From JALCOL01 sp022649665 (GTDB taxonomy: Bacteria; Bacillota; Bacilli; Lactobacillales; Enterococcaceae), in assembly GCA_030372335.1 (NCBI GenBank), contig JAUDCW010000005.1: a stretch of 64,000 nucleotides of DNA, one strand, 5' to 3'. This document shows positions 51,057-57,912 of this stretch, piece by piece (within the stretch, counting starts at the first letter, position 1; each line of letters starts with the position of its first letter). The notes below the pieces were generated by a model. It saw only the letters and a program-made list of their open reading frames with translations, made no database searches and had not been told where the DNA came from. A program made the translations under genes and the position numbers.

Positions 51057-52250
51057 CTATGCTTCGCGCTTCACCCCGAGAACGGTCAAACCGCACAAGA
51101 CGCTCGCAGCGGCCATAAAGCCGAATGCCAAAGTGAATGATCCGCCCGAGAGCTGGATCAGCTGCCCCAAGATCATCGGTGCTAAGAAGCCGCCCAGCGT
51201 GCCGCCGGTATTGATGATCCCGATCGAAGAGCCGATGATCGCCGGATCAAAGATTTTATGCGGCAGGGTGAAAATCGCGGTGAAGGCACTCACCGAGATC
51301 ATGCTGACCAAAATCAGTGCGACCATTGCCAAAACCAAGCTGCTGGAGTTGACCATGATCAAGACCAGTACGGCTGATAGAAGCGTCGCGCTCAAAATAA
51401 AGCCGCGCTCTTTTCCTAAAAACAGTTTCGAGAGCAAAACGCCGGCGAACATCGTGGCAAGCGTCTGGAAGATCGCATTGCCGGCCAATAAATAGCCGAT
51501 TTGGGTGATCGAGAGCCCAAACTTATGCGCTAGGAAAGAAGGCAGCCAGGACATATTGCCGTACAGTAAAAAGTTCAAGAGCAGCATTGCGGCAAACAGC
51601 ACGAGCACATTCCGATCGGTAATGACTTTTTTGAACGGGATCCCCGGGGCATCGCTTTTCTGCGAACCGGGCGTGTTCGGCACGAACAAGCCGACAATAA
51701 CGAGTGCCAAGGCGAAGAGCGATCCCAATACGAGATATGCAAACCGCCAGTTGGCAGCGACGAGATTCGCGCCAAGCGTAAAGGCTAAAATGCCGCCGAT
51801 CCCTGACGTTGACAGGATCAGCGATTGGATAAACGTCCGCCGCTCCAGCGGAAAGTTCGACGCGATCGATTTTGAAACACTTGGCGGATAGCCCCCATGT
51901 CCCAGCCCTGCGCAGAAGCGGATCACCATGAACAGCATCAAGCTGCTGACTGCTCCGAAGGCAAACGAGAAAAGCGAGATCGTCGCCAGCGAGATCATCA
52001 GGACTTTTTTCGCGCCGATCTTATCTGCCAGCCAGCCGCCCGGGATCTGCATCAATGAATACCCCAGGAAAAATGCCGACATGATCAAGCCGGTCTGCCC
52101 GGCATTCAGCGAGAATTGCTTCGCGATCGGCAAAATCGCAGTCGAGATCATGCTTTTGTCCATGTAGACCATCGAATAGCCCGCCATGAGTGCAAAAACG
52201 ATTTTGATACTGCGGCCTTTTGAAGGATCTTTTGCAAGATCAGTTTCCAT
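51057..52250 (-). CDS. MFS transporter, anion:cation symporter (ACS) type
   Basis: 397 residues with about 12 membrane segments. YSMVYMDKSMISTAILPIAKQFSLNAGQTGLIMSAFFLGYSLMQIPGGWLADKIGAKK is the typical ACS N-terminus, and RFCAGLGHGGYPPSVSKSIASNFP is the helix 4 motif. ACS members take up organic anions such as sugar acids or aromatic acids. It precedes the M20 amidohydrolase and is likely its supply transporter. A cre-like site near its promoter suggests CcpA control. Confidence 0.9.
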   Translation of the reverse strand: METDLAKDPSKGRSIKIVFALMAGYSMVYMDKSMISTAILPIAKQFSLNAGQTGLIMSAFFLGYSLMQIPGGWLADKIGAKKVLMISLATISLFSFAFGAVSSLMLFMVIRFCAGLGHGGYPPSVSKSIASNFPLERRTFIQSLILSTSGIGGILAFTLGANLVAANWRFAYLVLGSLFALALVIVGLFVPNTPGSQKSDAPGIPFKKVITDRNVLVLFAAMLLLNFLLYGNMSWLPSFLAHKFGLSITQIGYLLAGNAIFQTLATMFAGVLLSKLFLGKERGFILSATLLSAVLVLIMVNSSSLVLAMVALILVSMISVSAFTAIFTLPHKIFDPAIIGSSIGIINTGGTLGGFLAPMILGQLIQLSGGSFTLAFGFMAAASVLCGLTVLGVKREA

Positions 52251-52275
52251 TATGATTCCTCTTTTCTATCTTAGT

Positions 52276-52303
52276 AGTAAACGCTTACGTTAGCACTATT
52301 ATA
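52276..52303 (-). promoter_or_regulatory. Promoter -10 and cre-like site of the MFS-M20 operon
   Basis: TATAAT at 52298-52303 (minus) is followed 9 bases downstream by CGTAAGCGTTTACT (52276-52289), which fits the cre pattern TGWAANCGNTNWCA except at its two end bases. A site just after the start of transcription fits CcpA repression. Confidence 0.6.
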
Positions 52304-52374
52304 ATACAGTGCTTCCAATCATTAACGGCATTTTTTGCGGATATCATTCCCAATATGGAAAAAAGACAAAATAA

Positions 52375-52426
52375 AAACAAGATGTCCGCAAATTTGCCGA
52401 GGCATTTTTTGCTTCAATCTTGTTTT
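52375..52426 (-). terminator. Terminator overlapping the end of the AraC-GH39 gene
   Basis: AAAACAAGAT and ATCTTGTTTT form a 10-bp stem around a long loop and are followed by TTATTTTG on the minus strand. The 5-prime arm lies in the last codons of the gene. Confidence 0.6.
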
Positions 52427-54651
52427 GTTAACAGAATCAGTTCGCAGGCATTGAGCGTCAATGTCGCTTCCAAATGAAGCGGCTCGCGCTCAGAAATACT
52501 GCGCTTTTGAAAATCAAGTGCGGGACGGATCACCGCATCGAGATATGCAAAGAGTTCAGGCGTAAGATCCATCACGCCGCCTGTCCGCAGCCAATCATTA
52601 TAGATCCCGCCGTGGTCTTTGTCGAGCCGGCAGCGCCTGACTTGGTACATTCCTGCCGGAAGTCCTGCGAGATGCAGCGTGAACTGCTTAGTGACTTTTT
52701 CGATCTCGATGCTGCTGATCGAAGACTCGGGATCGATATAGCTGGAATTATACAGTAAGATCGCCAGTTCATGGCCGCTGCGGCCGAAAATGACGCCGCG
52801 CGGATCGGTCTGGATAATTTCTTGAATGGCGCTTAAAAATTCCAAAACGAAGTAGACTGGCCGTTTCAGTCCTTCATAAAGGAAAAGCGACATGCTGTGT
52901 TCCTGCCGCTGGTTGGTCAGCTTCTCTTTGACTTTGACATCCAGCCAGAAAGAGATCGCCGAATAGTCCGCAGCGTAAGCCGCAAGCGACTCCAAAATCA
53001 GCGCAGAGCGGAAAAAGGTCCCCGAAAGTGCATCGCCCTCCCCTGCTAAAGTGTTCCAATCTAAGAGAAACAGCGCGGGCCGGTAATCAGGGAACTGGCG
53101 CGCAGCAGTTTGGACCGCATCCGCCATTTCTTTTTGCAGCCGCCGAAAATCCTGACTATACACTTTTTTCGTTTCTGAGTCGCGGTAAGGATCCGCTTCG
53201 ATCCCAAAAAAGGCTGGCAAGTAATTGCGCTGCTCGCTCAGAAATACCTGAAGATCAGTTTCTTCCCAGCAGTCGATCCCGATCGCACAGGCCGGTGCGA
53301 TCTTTTTGATCCGGCGGTAAAACGCCCGGTATTGCGGGGCTCCCGGTACTGAAAAGTCAGCCGTCAAAAGAAAATGCCAGCGTTCGAGCGCGGCCAGGCC
53401 GTAACGCCGCCGAAAGTGGAGCAGCAGCGCCGCCACCTGATCAAGCCAGCTGCTGAAGGCCTCCGCTCGTGGCAATTCCAGCTCGATCAATGGCGTCAAG
53501 CCGACTTCCTGCAAAAAATCAAACCACTGATTGTTCAGCAAATAGCCGCCTGTCAGCGAAGCATCGCCTTCAAAATATTCTTCCCGGCAAAATCCGTGAA
53601 ACGCTGCAAATTCAAAATGCTGCGTTTGCTGCAAGAGACGCAGCTCGCGTGTGACATTCGCCCGCAAACCATTTTCAGCTTGTCCGAGCCGGACGATCCG
53701 CTTAAGTGCAGCGGTTTGGGCCGGAACAGCATCGCCGAGCGTCAGTTGGAACGCCTCGCTTGAAGCAGCGCGTTCCAGTGAAATATCTTGACCAACCAGA
53801 TAGTTCGCCAAGCGCTCGATCGCTTCTTTGGCCGACAAATCGCGATACTCATCCGCAGAATCCGCCGGCAATTCCGCCGTTTCGTGCTGTTCGCGGTAAG
53901 CTTTCGGCGTCAATTTATAAACTGATTTAAATGAACGATAGAATGTTTTGACATTCGCAAAGCCGTTTTCCAGTGCGACCCGCAAGATCGGGGCTTCGCT
54001 ATGCAAAAGGTCAGCCGCCGCGTGCTCCAGCCGGATCTGATTCAAATAGTGAGAAAAACTGATCCCCAGCTCTTCGGTGAATAAATGCGACGCATGGTAA
54101 TAAGAAATATTCAGCTCAGTGGCGATCGTCTGAAGCGAGATCGTTTCGCGGAAATGCTGCTGAAGGTATTGAAGCGCGCCAGCCAGCCGTTCAGAAAGCA
54201 CGGGCGGCTGCAGCGCTTCCCGGCTCGGAAAATCTTTTTCGATCAGCTGCAAAAAAGCGAATAAATATTGCTCAGCTTCTAGGCTTTTGCCGCTTTTAAT
54301 CCGCGTCAATTCGGCAACCGTCAAGCGCGTCAGGACTTCGCTGATGCTTTTCTTGATCTCGCTGTCTGCCGCAGGAAGCACATTTTGAAAAATCGGCAGC
54401 CGCCCCGCCGGAAAATACGCAGATAGTTCATCGGCCGGCAAGCGCAGCAGCATCAGCAGGTTCTCTCCATTACCGGTCAGCTCATAATTTTGAAACGGAT
54501 TGACAAGCGCAAAGTCATTTGCCTGAAGCGGCACTTTCTCGGCAGCGATCCGCAGTTCCGCCGCGCCTTCCAGCACTAAGAAACACAGCAGCCGGCCTTC
54601 GGGGCGCCCGCTCATTTTTTGCACTTTGCGCAGCACGAATTGATATTCCAT
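52414..54651 (-). CDS. AraC-family regulator fused to a GH39-like domain
   Basis: 745 residues. N-terminal cupin-like sensor (1-160), then an AraC double helix-turn-helix (about 195-300: SLQTIATELNISYYHASHLFTEELGISFSHYLNQIRLEHAAADLLHSEAPILRVALENGFANVKTFYRSFK), then about 430 residues resembling a GH39 xylosidase barrel (YFEGDASLTGGYLLNNQWFDFLQEVGLTPLIELELP; FLLDWNTLAGEGD; VIFGRSGHELAILLYNSS). The usual catalytic Glu-containing motifs are not evident, so the barrel may be a sugar sensor. The start at 54651 has AAAGGAAGG 8 bases upstream; the in-frame extension before it crosses repeat copy E. Its target is unknown; the adjacent MFS-M20 operon is one possibility. Confidence 0.85.
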   Translation of the reverse strand: MEYQFVLRKVQKMSGRPEGRLLCFLVLEGAAELRIAAEKVPLQANDFALVNPFQNYELTGNGENLLMLLRLPADELSAYFPAGRLPIFQNVLPAADSEIKKSISEVLTRLTVAELTRIKSGKSLEAEQYLFAFLQLIEKDFPSREALQPPVLSERLAGALQYLQQHFRETISLQTIATELNISYYHASHLFTEELGISFSHYLNQIRLEHAAADLLHSEAPILRVALENGFANVKTFYRSFKSVYKLTPKAYREQHETAELPADSADEYRDLSAKEAIERLANYLVGQDISLERAASSEAFQLTLGDAVPAQTAALKRIVRLGQAENGLRANVTRELRLLQQTQHFEFAAFHGFCREEYFEGDASLTGGYLLNNQWFDFLQEVGLTPLIELELPRAEAFSSWLDQVAALLLHFRRRYGLAALERWHFLLTADFSVPGAPQYRAFYRRIKKIAPACAIGIDCWEETDLQVFLSEQRNYLPAFFGIEADPYRDSETKKVYSQDFRRLQKEMADAVQTAARQFPDYRPALFLLDWNTLAGEGDALSGTFFRSALILESLAAYAADYSAISFWLDVKVKEKLTNQRQEHSMSLFLYEGLKRPVYFVLEFLSAIQEIIQTDPRGVIFGRSGHELAILLYNSSYIDPESSISSIEIEKVTKQFTLHLAGLPAGMYQVRRCRLDKDHGGIYNDWLRTGGVMDLTPELFAYLDAVIRPALDFQKRSISEREPLHLEATLTLNACELILLTKQD

Positions 54652-54675
54652 CAGCGCCCTTCCTTTCCTGCAAAT

Positions 54676-54732
54676 AAAAAGACCGCGACAAAACTTGTCA
54701 CGGCCTCGATGTCCGAATAAACGGTGTTTCAA
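54676..54732. repeat. Dispersed palindromic repeat, copy E; terminator
   Basis: On the minus strand GGCCGTGACAA pairs with TTGTCGCGGTC (wobbles allowed), followed by T5, ending the ArsD-like gene. On the plus strand the tail CGAATAAACGGTGTTTCAA follows. The body and right end seen in copies C and D are missing. Confidence 0.75.
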
Positions 54733-54736
54733 TTCA

Positions 54737-55120
54737 TTAACAATGGTCGCAGCCGCCGCCGCAAGAATCTCCGCAAGAGCTTCCGCAGCTGCCGCCGCAT
54801 CCTTCGTCTTCAACGAATTGAACCCCGGCAAAATTGCCGATCTCTTGGATCGTAGGATAGCTGCCGGATTTGACCATTTCGCCATCAAGCATCATGATCG
54901 GGAGGATCGCCGTTCCTTCTTGCGCCATCAATCCCTTGACAGCTTCATTATCGAATGAATTCGTGGCATCTTTTGCTTGGTAGCGCTTTGCATCGAATTG
55001 CTGCAGTTCATCCAGCGCTTCAAAAGCGGCGGCTGCCATCCATTTATCTTGATTAAGTGTCGGATCAAGCGCTGCTGCGCCTGTTTGATCGTCAAACGCT
55101 TCAAATAATTCTAATTTCAC
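54737..55120 (-). CDS. ArsD-like protein with Cys-rich C-terminus
   Basis: 127 residues. The first 100 (MKLELFEAFDDQTGAAALDPTLNQDKWMAAAAFEALDE; AVKGLMAQEGTAILPIMMLDGEMVKSGSYPTIQEIGNF) follow the thioredoxin-like ArsD fold. The last 20 carry seven Cys in Gly/Ser-rich spacing (GCGGSCGSSCGDSCGGGCDHC region), likely a soft-metal site. The usual N-terminal CC of metallochaperone ArsD is missing. No ars genes are nearby. The start is GTG 55120 with AAAGGGGAG 10 bases upstream; an earlier in-frame ATG is not supported. Confidence 0.75.
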   Translation of the reverse strand: MKLELFEAFDDQTGAAALDPTLNQDKWMAAAAFEALDELQQFDAKRYQAKDATNSFDNEAVKGLMAQEGTAILPIMMLDGEMVKSGSYPTIQEIGNFAGVQFVEDEGCGGSCGSSCGDSCGGGCDHC

Positions 55121-55213
55121 GTGTGTTTCTCCCCTTTGCACAGAATATAATCTTACTATACGGCGCGCCGTGAACGCTGTCAATGGACTTTATGTTATTT
55201 TAGAAAATGTCCG

Positions 55214-55429
55214 TTATTCGTCTTCCGGCGTCAGTACCGTCAGCTTGATCACAAAGGGATCAAAATCATCATTCAATCCCACAAACGAAATATTCTCTCC
55301 TAAATGAGAGAGTTCATGCGTGGCGAAGCCTTCGCTTCGAGCTTGGCGGACGGCATCTGAAAAGAACAAGAACGCATCGGCATATTCTTCAAATGGGATC
55401 ACGATTTCATTGATCGATACTTTATACAT
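55214..55429 (-). CDS. Small hypothetical protein
   Basis: 71 residues, acidic. Predicted alternation of strands and a helix: VSINEIVIPFEEYADAFLFFSDAVRQARSEGF, then SHLGENISFVGLNDDFDPFVIKLTVLTPEDE. The ATG (55429) follows AGAGGGGGGA. It stands between the ArsD-like gene and the amidase on the same strand. I do not recognise the family. Confidence 0.6.
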   Translation of the reverse strand: MYKVSINEIVIPFEEYADAFLFFSDAVRQARSEGFATHELSHLGENISFVGLNDDFDPFVIKLTVLTPEDE

Positions 55430-55503
55430 GATGCTCCCCCCTCTCTTTTTTTCGGATCCTCCCCTTTCAGTATAACAAAAAAGCGCTTTCTCTGCTTAAA
55501 GAT

Positions 55504-56301
55504 TTACTTTTCGGTCCACGCGCCTGAGCCATCGAACAGGTGTAGCCGGCCCTCGATCTGCTGCGTGCCCGTGACCATTTCACCGCTCGGCGTCGCGAGA
55601 TAATACCATTTGCCGCCGGAAAGCAGCCAGCTGGTCCGCATGCGGCCGTTCGCGTCTAAATAGTACCATTGCTCCCTGATCTTCTGCCAGCCGACTTGCA
55701 TCGCGCCTGATTGATCAAGATAAAACCAGCCCTGATTTTTCGGGTCGAGCAGCCAGCCGCGCTGCTTCTGCCCGTCAAGATAATAAACCCATGTTCCGGA
55801 TTCGATGACCCAACCGATTGCCGGAAGCGCTAGCGTCTTATAAAAAGCTTGCCACTCTGCCCAGTTTCCGTTTTTATTCAAATGCTGCGGACAGTTTTTG
55901 CGGCTCGCATCAAAATGCCGTTTGACTTGTGTTGTCGAAAGCTGATGCTTCGCCAAAAGAGTCTGGATCAGCCAGCGCGTGCGGTTTTGGGTTTCCAAAT
56001 GGATCGTCCCGTTCTGTTCGACGATCATCTCGATCCCAAGCGAATTCTCATTCGTGATCCCGTATTTTCCGGCACCGTCGCCGCAATGCCAGCTCGCACG
56101 TTCATCCAAAACGACTTGCCATGTGCTCGTGCGGTCGACAAAATAATGCGCACTCGCACCGATATAGCCGCTGGCAAAATATTTGGCATTGTCGCGGGCA
56201 CTCTGACCGCGCACCCCGACATCATGGATCACAAGATACTTGATTTTCGCGCCGTTGCGGCTTGAAGCATTAAAAGGTGTCAGCAAGCGCTCGATCTTCA
56301 T
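55504..56301 (-). CDS. N-acetylmuramoyl-L-alanine amidase with cell-wall-binding repeats
   Basis: 265 residues, endolysin-like, no signal peptide. The N-terminal Amidase_2 domain (about 1-155) shows zinc-site motifs YLVIHDVG, SAHYFVD, SWHCGDG, SLGIEM and VKRHFDASRKNCPQHL. The C-terminus has about five tandem aromatic-Gly repeats of the CW-binding type (GTWVYYLDGQKQRGW, GWFYLDQSGAMQVGW, QWYYLDANGRMRTSW, KWYYLATPSGEMVTG). It cuts the glycan-peptide bond of peptidoglycan. The start overlaps the holin stop (ATGA), the classic lysis-cassette layout. Confidence 0.92.
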   Translation of the reverse strand: MKIERLLTPFNASSRNGAKIKYLVIHDVGVRGQSARDNAKYFASGYIGASAHYFVDRTSTWQVVLDERASWHCGDGAGKYGITNENSLGIEMIVEQNGTIHLETQNRTRWLIQTLLAKHQLSTTQVKRHFDASRKNCPQHLNKNGNWAEWQAFYKTLALPAIGWVIESGTWVYYLDGQKQRGWLLDPKNQGWFYLDQSGAMQVGWQKIREQWYYLDANGRMRTSWLLSGGKWYYLATPSGEMVTGTQQIEGRLHLFDGSGAWTEK

Positions 56302-56606
56302 TGGCTCGCCTCTGCACTCAAAAGAGCCACTTGCTCTTCGATCAAAATCCGGGCCTCTTCCGGTGTCAGACGCCAGCCGTGTACTTTGGCATGTTCTTCC
56401 AAAAGCTGCTGGACACGCTCAAGCTTTAAGCTCCCTTGACCCGTGCCATACAGTTGTTCGACCCCGCCCACGATCTCTTTCAGCCAGAGACTCTGTTCCG
56501 CTAAAAGCAGCTCCGACTTTTTGACTTCTAAAAACTGCAGCACTTTCCGCAGTAAAAGCGAAGCCAGCGCGGCGAAAAATAATTGGATCCCTTCAGCGAT
56601 ATTCAT
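56298..56606 (-). CDS. Phage-holin LLH-family protein
   Basis: 102 residues: a single N-terminal membrane segment (EGIQLFFAALASLLLRKVLQFL, about 5-26) and a long amphipathic helical tail ending in LTPEEARILIEEQVALL. This is the layout of holins of the phage LL-H type. It would release the amidase at 55504 across the membrane. It lies directly upstream of the amidase with a 4-base overlap. Confidence 0.8.
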   Translation of the reverse strand: MNIAEGIQLFFAALASLLLRKVLQFLEVKKSELLLAEQSLWLKEIVGGVEQLYGTGQGSLKLERVQQLLEEHAKVHGWRLTPEEARILIEEQVALLSAEASQ

Positions 56607-56868
56607 ATTTTCCCTCCTGTGCTTGTTTCAATTCGTGATTCAACGTAAGATTGATTTGTGTCAGTGTTTGACAATCTTTTTCCAATTGCTTCAGACACTC
56701 TTTCAGTTCGGCGATCTCTTCTTTGAGCGTTTGGATCCACGACTCGAGCTCAGTGATCACGATGCCGCGCCGTTTCGCTTGATGAAGCTTTTGCCACTGG
56801 CGGTAAGCCAAGACACTTACGATCAGCGAATAACTAAAGTTGAGTCCTGCGATCAGTTCTTCGATCAT
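56593..56868 (-). CDS. Small membrane protein with coiled coil, in lysis-like cassette
   Basis: 91 residues: one hydrophobic segment near the N-terminus (LIAGLNFSYSLIVSVLAYRQW) and a long heptad-like helix (ELESWIQTLKEEIAELKECLKQLEKDCQTLTQINLTLNHELKQAQ). The start at 56868 follows GGAAAGGGGAAAT. It overlaps the holin gene by 14 bases, so it belongs to the holin-amidase transcript. It may be a holin accessory or antiholin; I do not recognise the family. Confidence 0.7.
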   Translation of the reverse strand: MIEELIAGLNFSYSLIVSVLAYRQWQKLHQAKRRGIVITELESWIQTLKEEIAELKECLKQLEKDCQTLTQINLTLNHELKQAQEGKYEYR

Positions 56869-56894
56869 ATTTCCCCTTTCCAGGAGGTGGCCCT

Positions 56895-57203
56895 TTGTTT
56901 CCATGGATCAGTATCACTGCCAGTACATTGGCTGAAATGAAAGCCGATCTCGCGCGCTTTCCAGCGGATTGGCACACTTATCAGCTGCAAAAATATGCAG
57001 TCAGCATTTTTGAAAACGAAAAAGAAGCGATCCGCATTTTTTTGAAACATGATGAAGCCTCACAGCTTTTCAGCAGATTTACTTATCACGCCCGCAGCGG
57101 AAAATATCGCGCTTCCCGTAAAACGTATCAAAAATTGCAGCACTTCCAGCAGCTCGCACGCCTGCTCCATGAATTTCTTCGCACCCATCCTTTATCTGGT
57201 TAA
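56895..57203 (+). CDS. Helical small protein divergent from the holin-amidase genes
   Basis: 102 residues, basic, nearly all helical with no membrane helix (LAEMKADLARFPADWHTYQLQKYAVSIFENEKEAIRIFLKHDEASQLFSRFTYHARSGKYRASRKTYQKLQHFQQLARLLHEF). The start is TTG 56895 with a perfect AGGAGGTGG seven bases upstream. The start codons of the two divergent genes are only 26 bases apart, so each promoter must lie inside the other gene. I do not recognise the family; an immunity-like role is possible but unsupported. Confidence 0.65.
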   Translation: MFPWISITASTLAEMKADLARFPADWHTYQLQKYAVSIFENEKEAIRIFLKHDEASQLFSRFTYHARSGKYRASRKTYQKLQHFQQLARLLHEFLRTHPLSG

Positions 57204-57278
57204 AATGTCAGGGACTGTGACCAAGATCTCGCCACAGCCCCCAGACAAACCGGAATCCTGATTATTTACCGAACGGGA

Positions 57279-57491
57279 TCAAAAGATATCAGTTCGGATC
57301 GTTTCGACATAGTACGCGTCTTCAGCAGAGACATACTTTGCCCCGCCTGCTTGGGCAAAGACGTCGGCAGCAATGATGCTGTCCATCGCTTTCACGACTT
57401 CTTCCTTTGTCAAGCCTTCGCGTGCCGTTTTCGGCTGGATACGCGTTGTTTTGCTCTCAGCGTTTTTAAAGCTCAAGTATAGTTTTTTCAT
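57279..57491 (-). CDS. DUF2922 family protein
   Basis: 70 residues. It has the DUF2922 pattern: a beta-rich start MKKLYLSFKNAESKTTRI and a helical part GLTKEEVVKAMDSIIAADVFAQAGG followed by AEDAYYVETIRTDIF. AGAGGAGGAG precedes the ATG. DUF2922 genes normally follow a DUF1659 gene, as here, and the pair is often found next to holin-like and amidase genes in Firmicutes. No biochemical role is known. Confidence 0.85.
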   Translation of the reverse strand: MKKLYLSFKNAESKTTRIQPKTAREGLTKEEVVKAMDSIIAADVFAQAGGAKYVSAEDAYYVETIRTDIF

Positions 57492-57506
57492 CGATTACTC
57501 CTCCTC

Positions 57507-57710
57507 TTAGCGCTCGAAGCGTGCGCGGGTCACGGTAGCGACATGGCTCAGTTCACAATTTTCTGCCAGACTCATCAAAGCGTCCGCCACTTGGTACAGC
57601 TGTTCGCCGGTCGCGCCGTCTTTCAGATCTCCCAATGTTTCCGCCGTTGCTTTTTCTGCTCCGTCTTTCCAGTAGTTGAGTTCCAATTTTGCACTTTCAA
57701 ATCGTTCCAT
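57507..57710 (-). CDS. DUF1659 family protein
   Basis: 67 residues with the DUF1659 outline FESAKLELNYWKDGAEKATAETLGDLKDGATGEQLYQVADALMSLAE. The start at 57710 has AAAAGGAGGAA 8 bases upstream; a much longer reading reaches into the terminator region and is not used. It is the first gene of the DUF1659-DUF2922 pair, with a perfect palindrome just upstream. Function unknown. Confidence 0.85.
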   Translation of the reverse strand: MERFESAKLELNYWKDGAEKATAETLGDLKDGATGEQLYQVADALMSLAENCELSHVATVTRARFER

Positions 57711-57733
57711 GATGATTCCTCCTTTTGGGTTTT

Positions 57734-57747
57734 TGTAACGCGTTACA
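57734..57747. promoter_or_regulatory. Perfect palindrome upstream of DUF1659-DUF2922
   Basis: TGTAACGCGTTACA is a perfect 14-base inverted repeat about 24 bases before the DUF1659 start. It could be an operator. No sigma-A -10/-35 pair was recognised upstream; the sequence before it, read on the minus strand, is TTCGTTTCGTTAGTAGGG after a T-rich tract. Confidence 0.5.
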
Positions 57748-57853
57748 TCCCTACTAACGAAACGAAGACGGATTTTTTGCAAAAAAACTTTAACACTCCA
57801 AAAAAACTCGGGGTCCGGCGAAAATGGTGGATGTGGCTTTTTTAAGCAATTAA

Positions 57854-57905
57854 AAAAGATTTCACGAGACATTCCTTTTGAATGCTTCGTGAAATCTTTT
57901 TTTGG
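57854..57905. terminator. Bidirectional terminator before the flippase end
   Basis: AAAAAAGATTTCACGA and TCGTGAAATCTTTTTT are perfect 16-base arms. On the minus strand it terminates the flippase-galactan gene cluster. Confidence 0.9.
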
Positions 57906-57912
57906 CATATTC

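Noticed and set aside
55504..57710. Prophage remnant around the holin-amidase genes
   Set aside because: No integrase, structural, packaging or attachment-site signals in the surrounding sequence.
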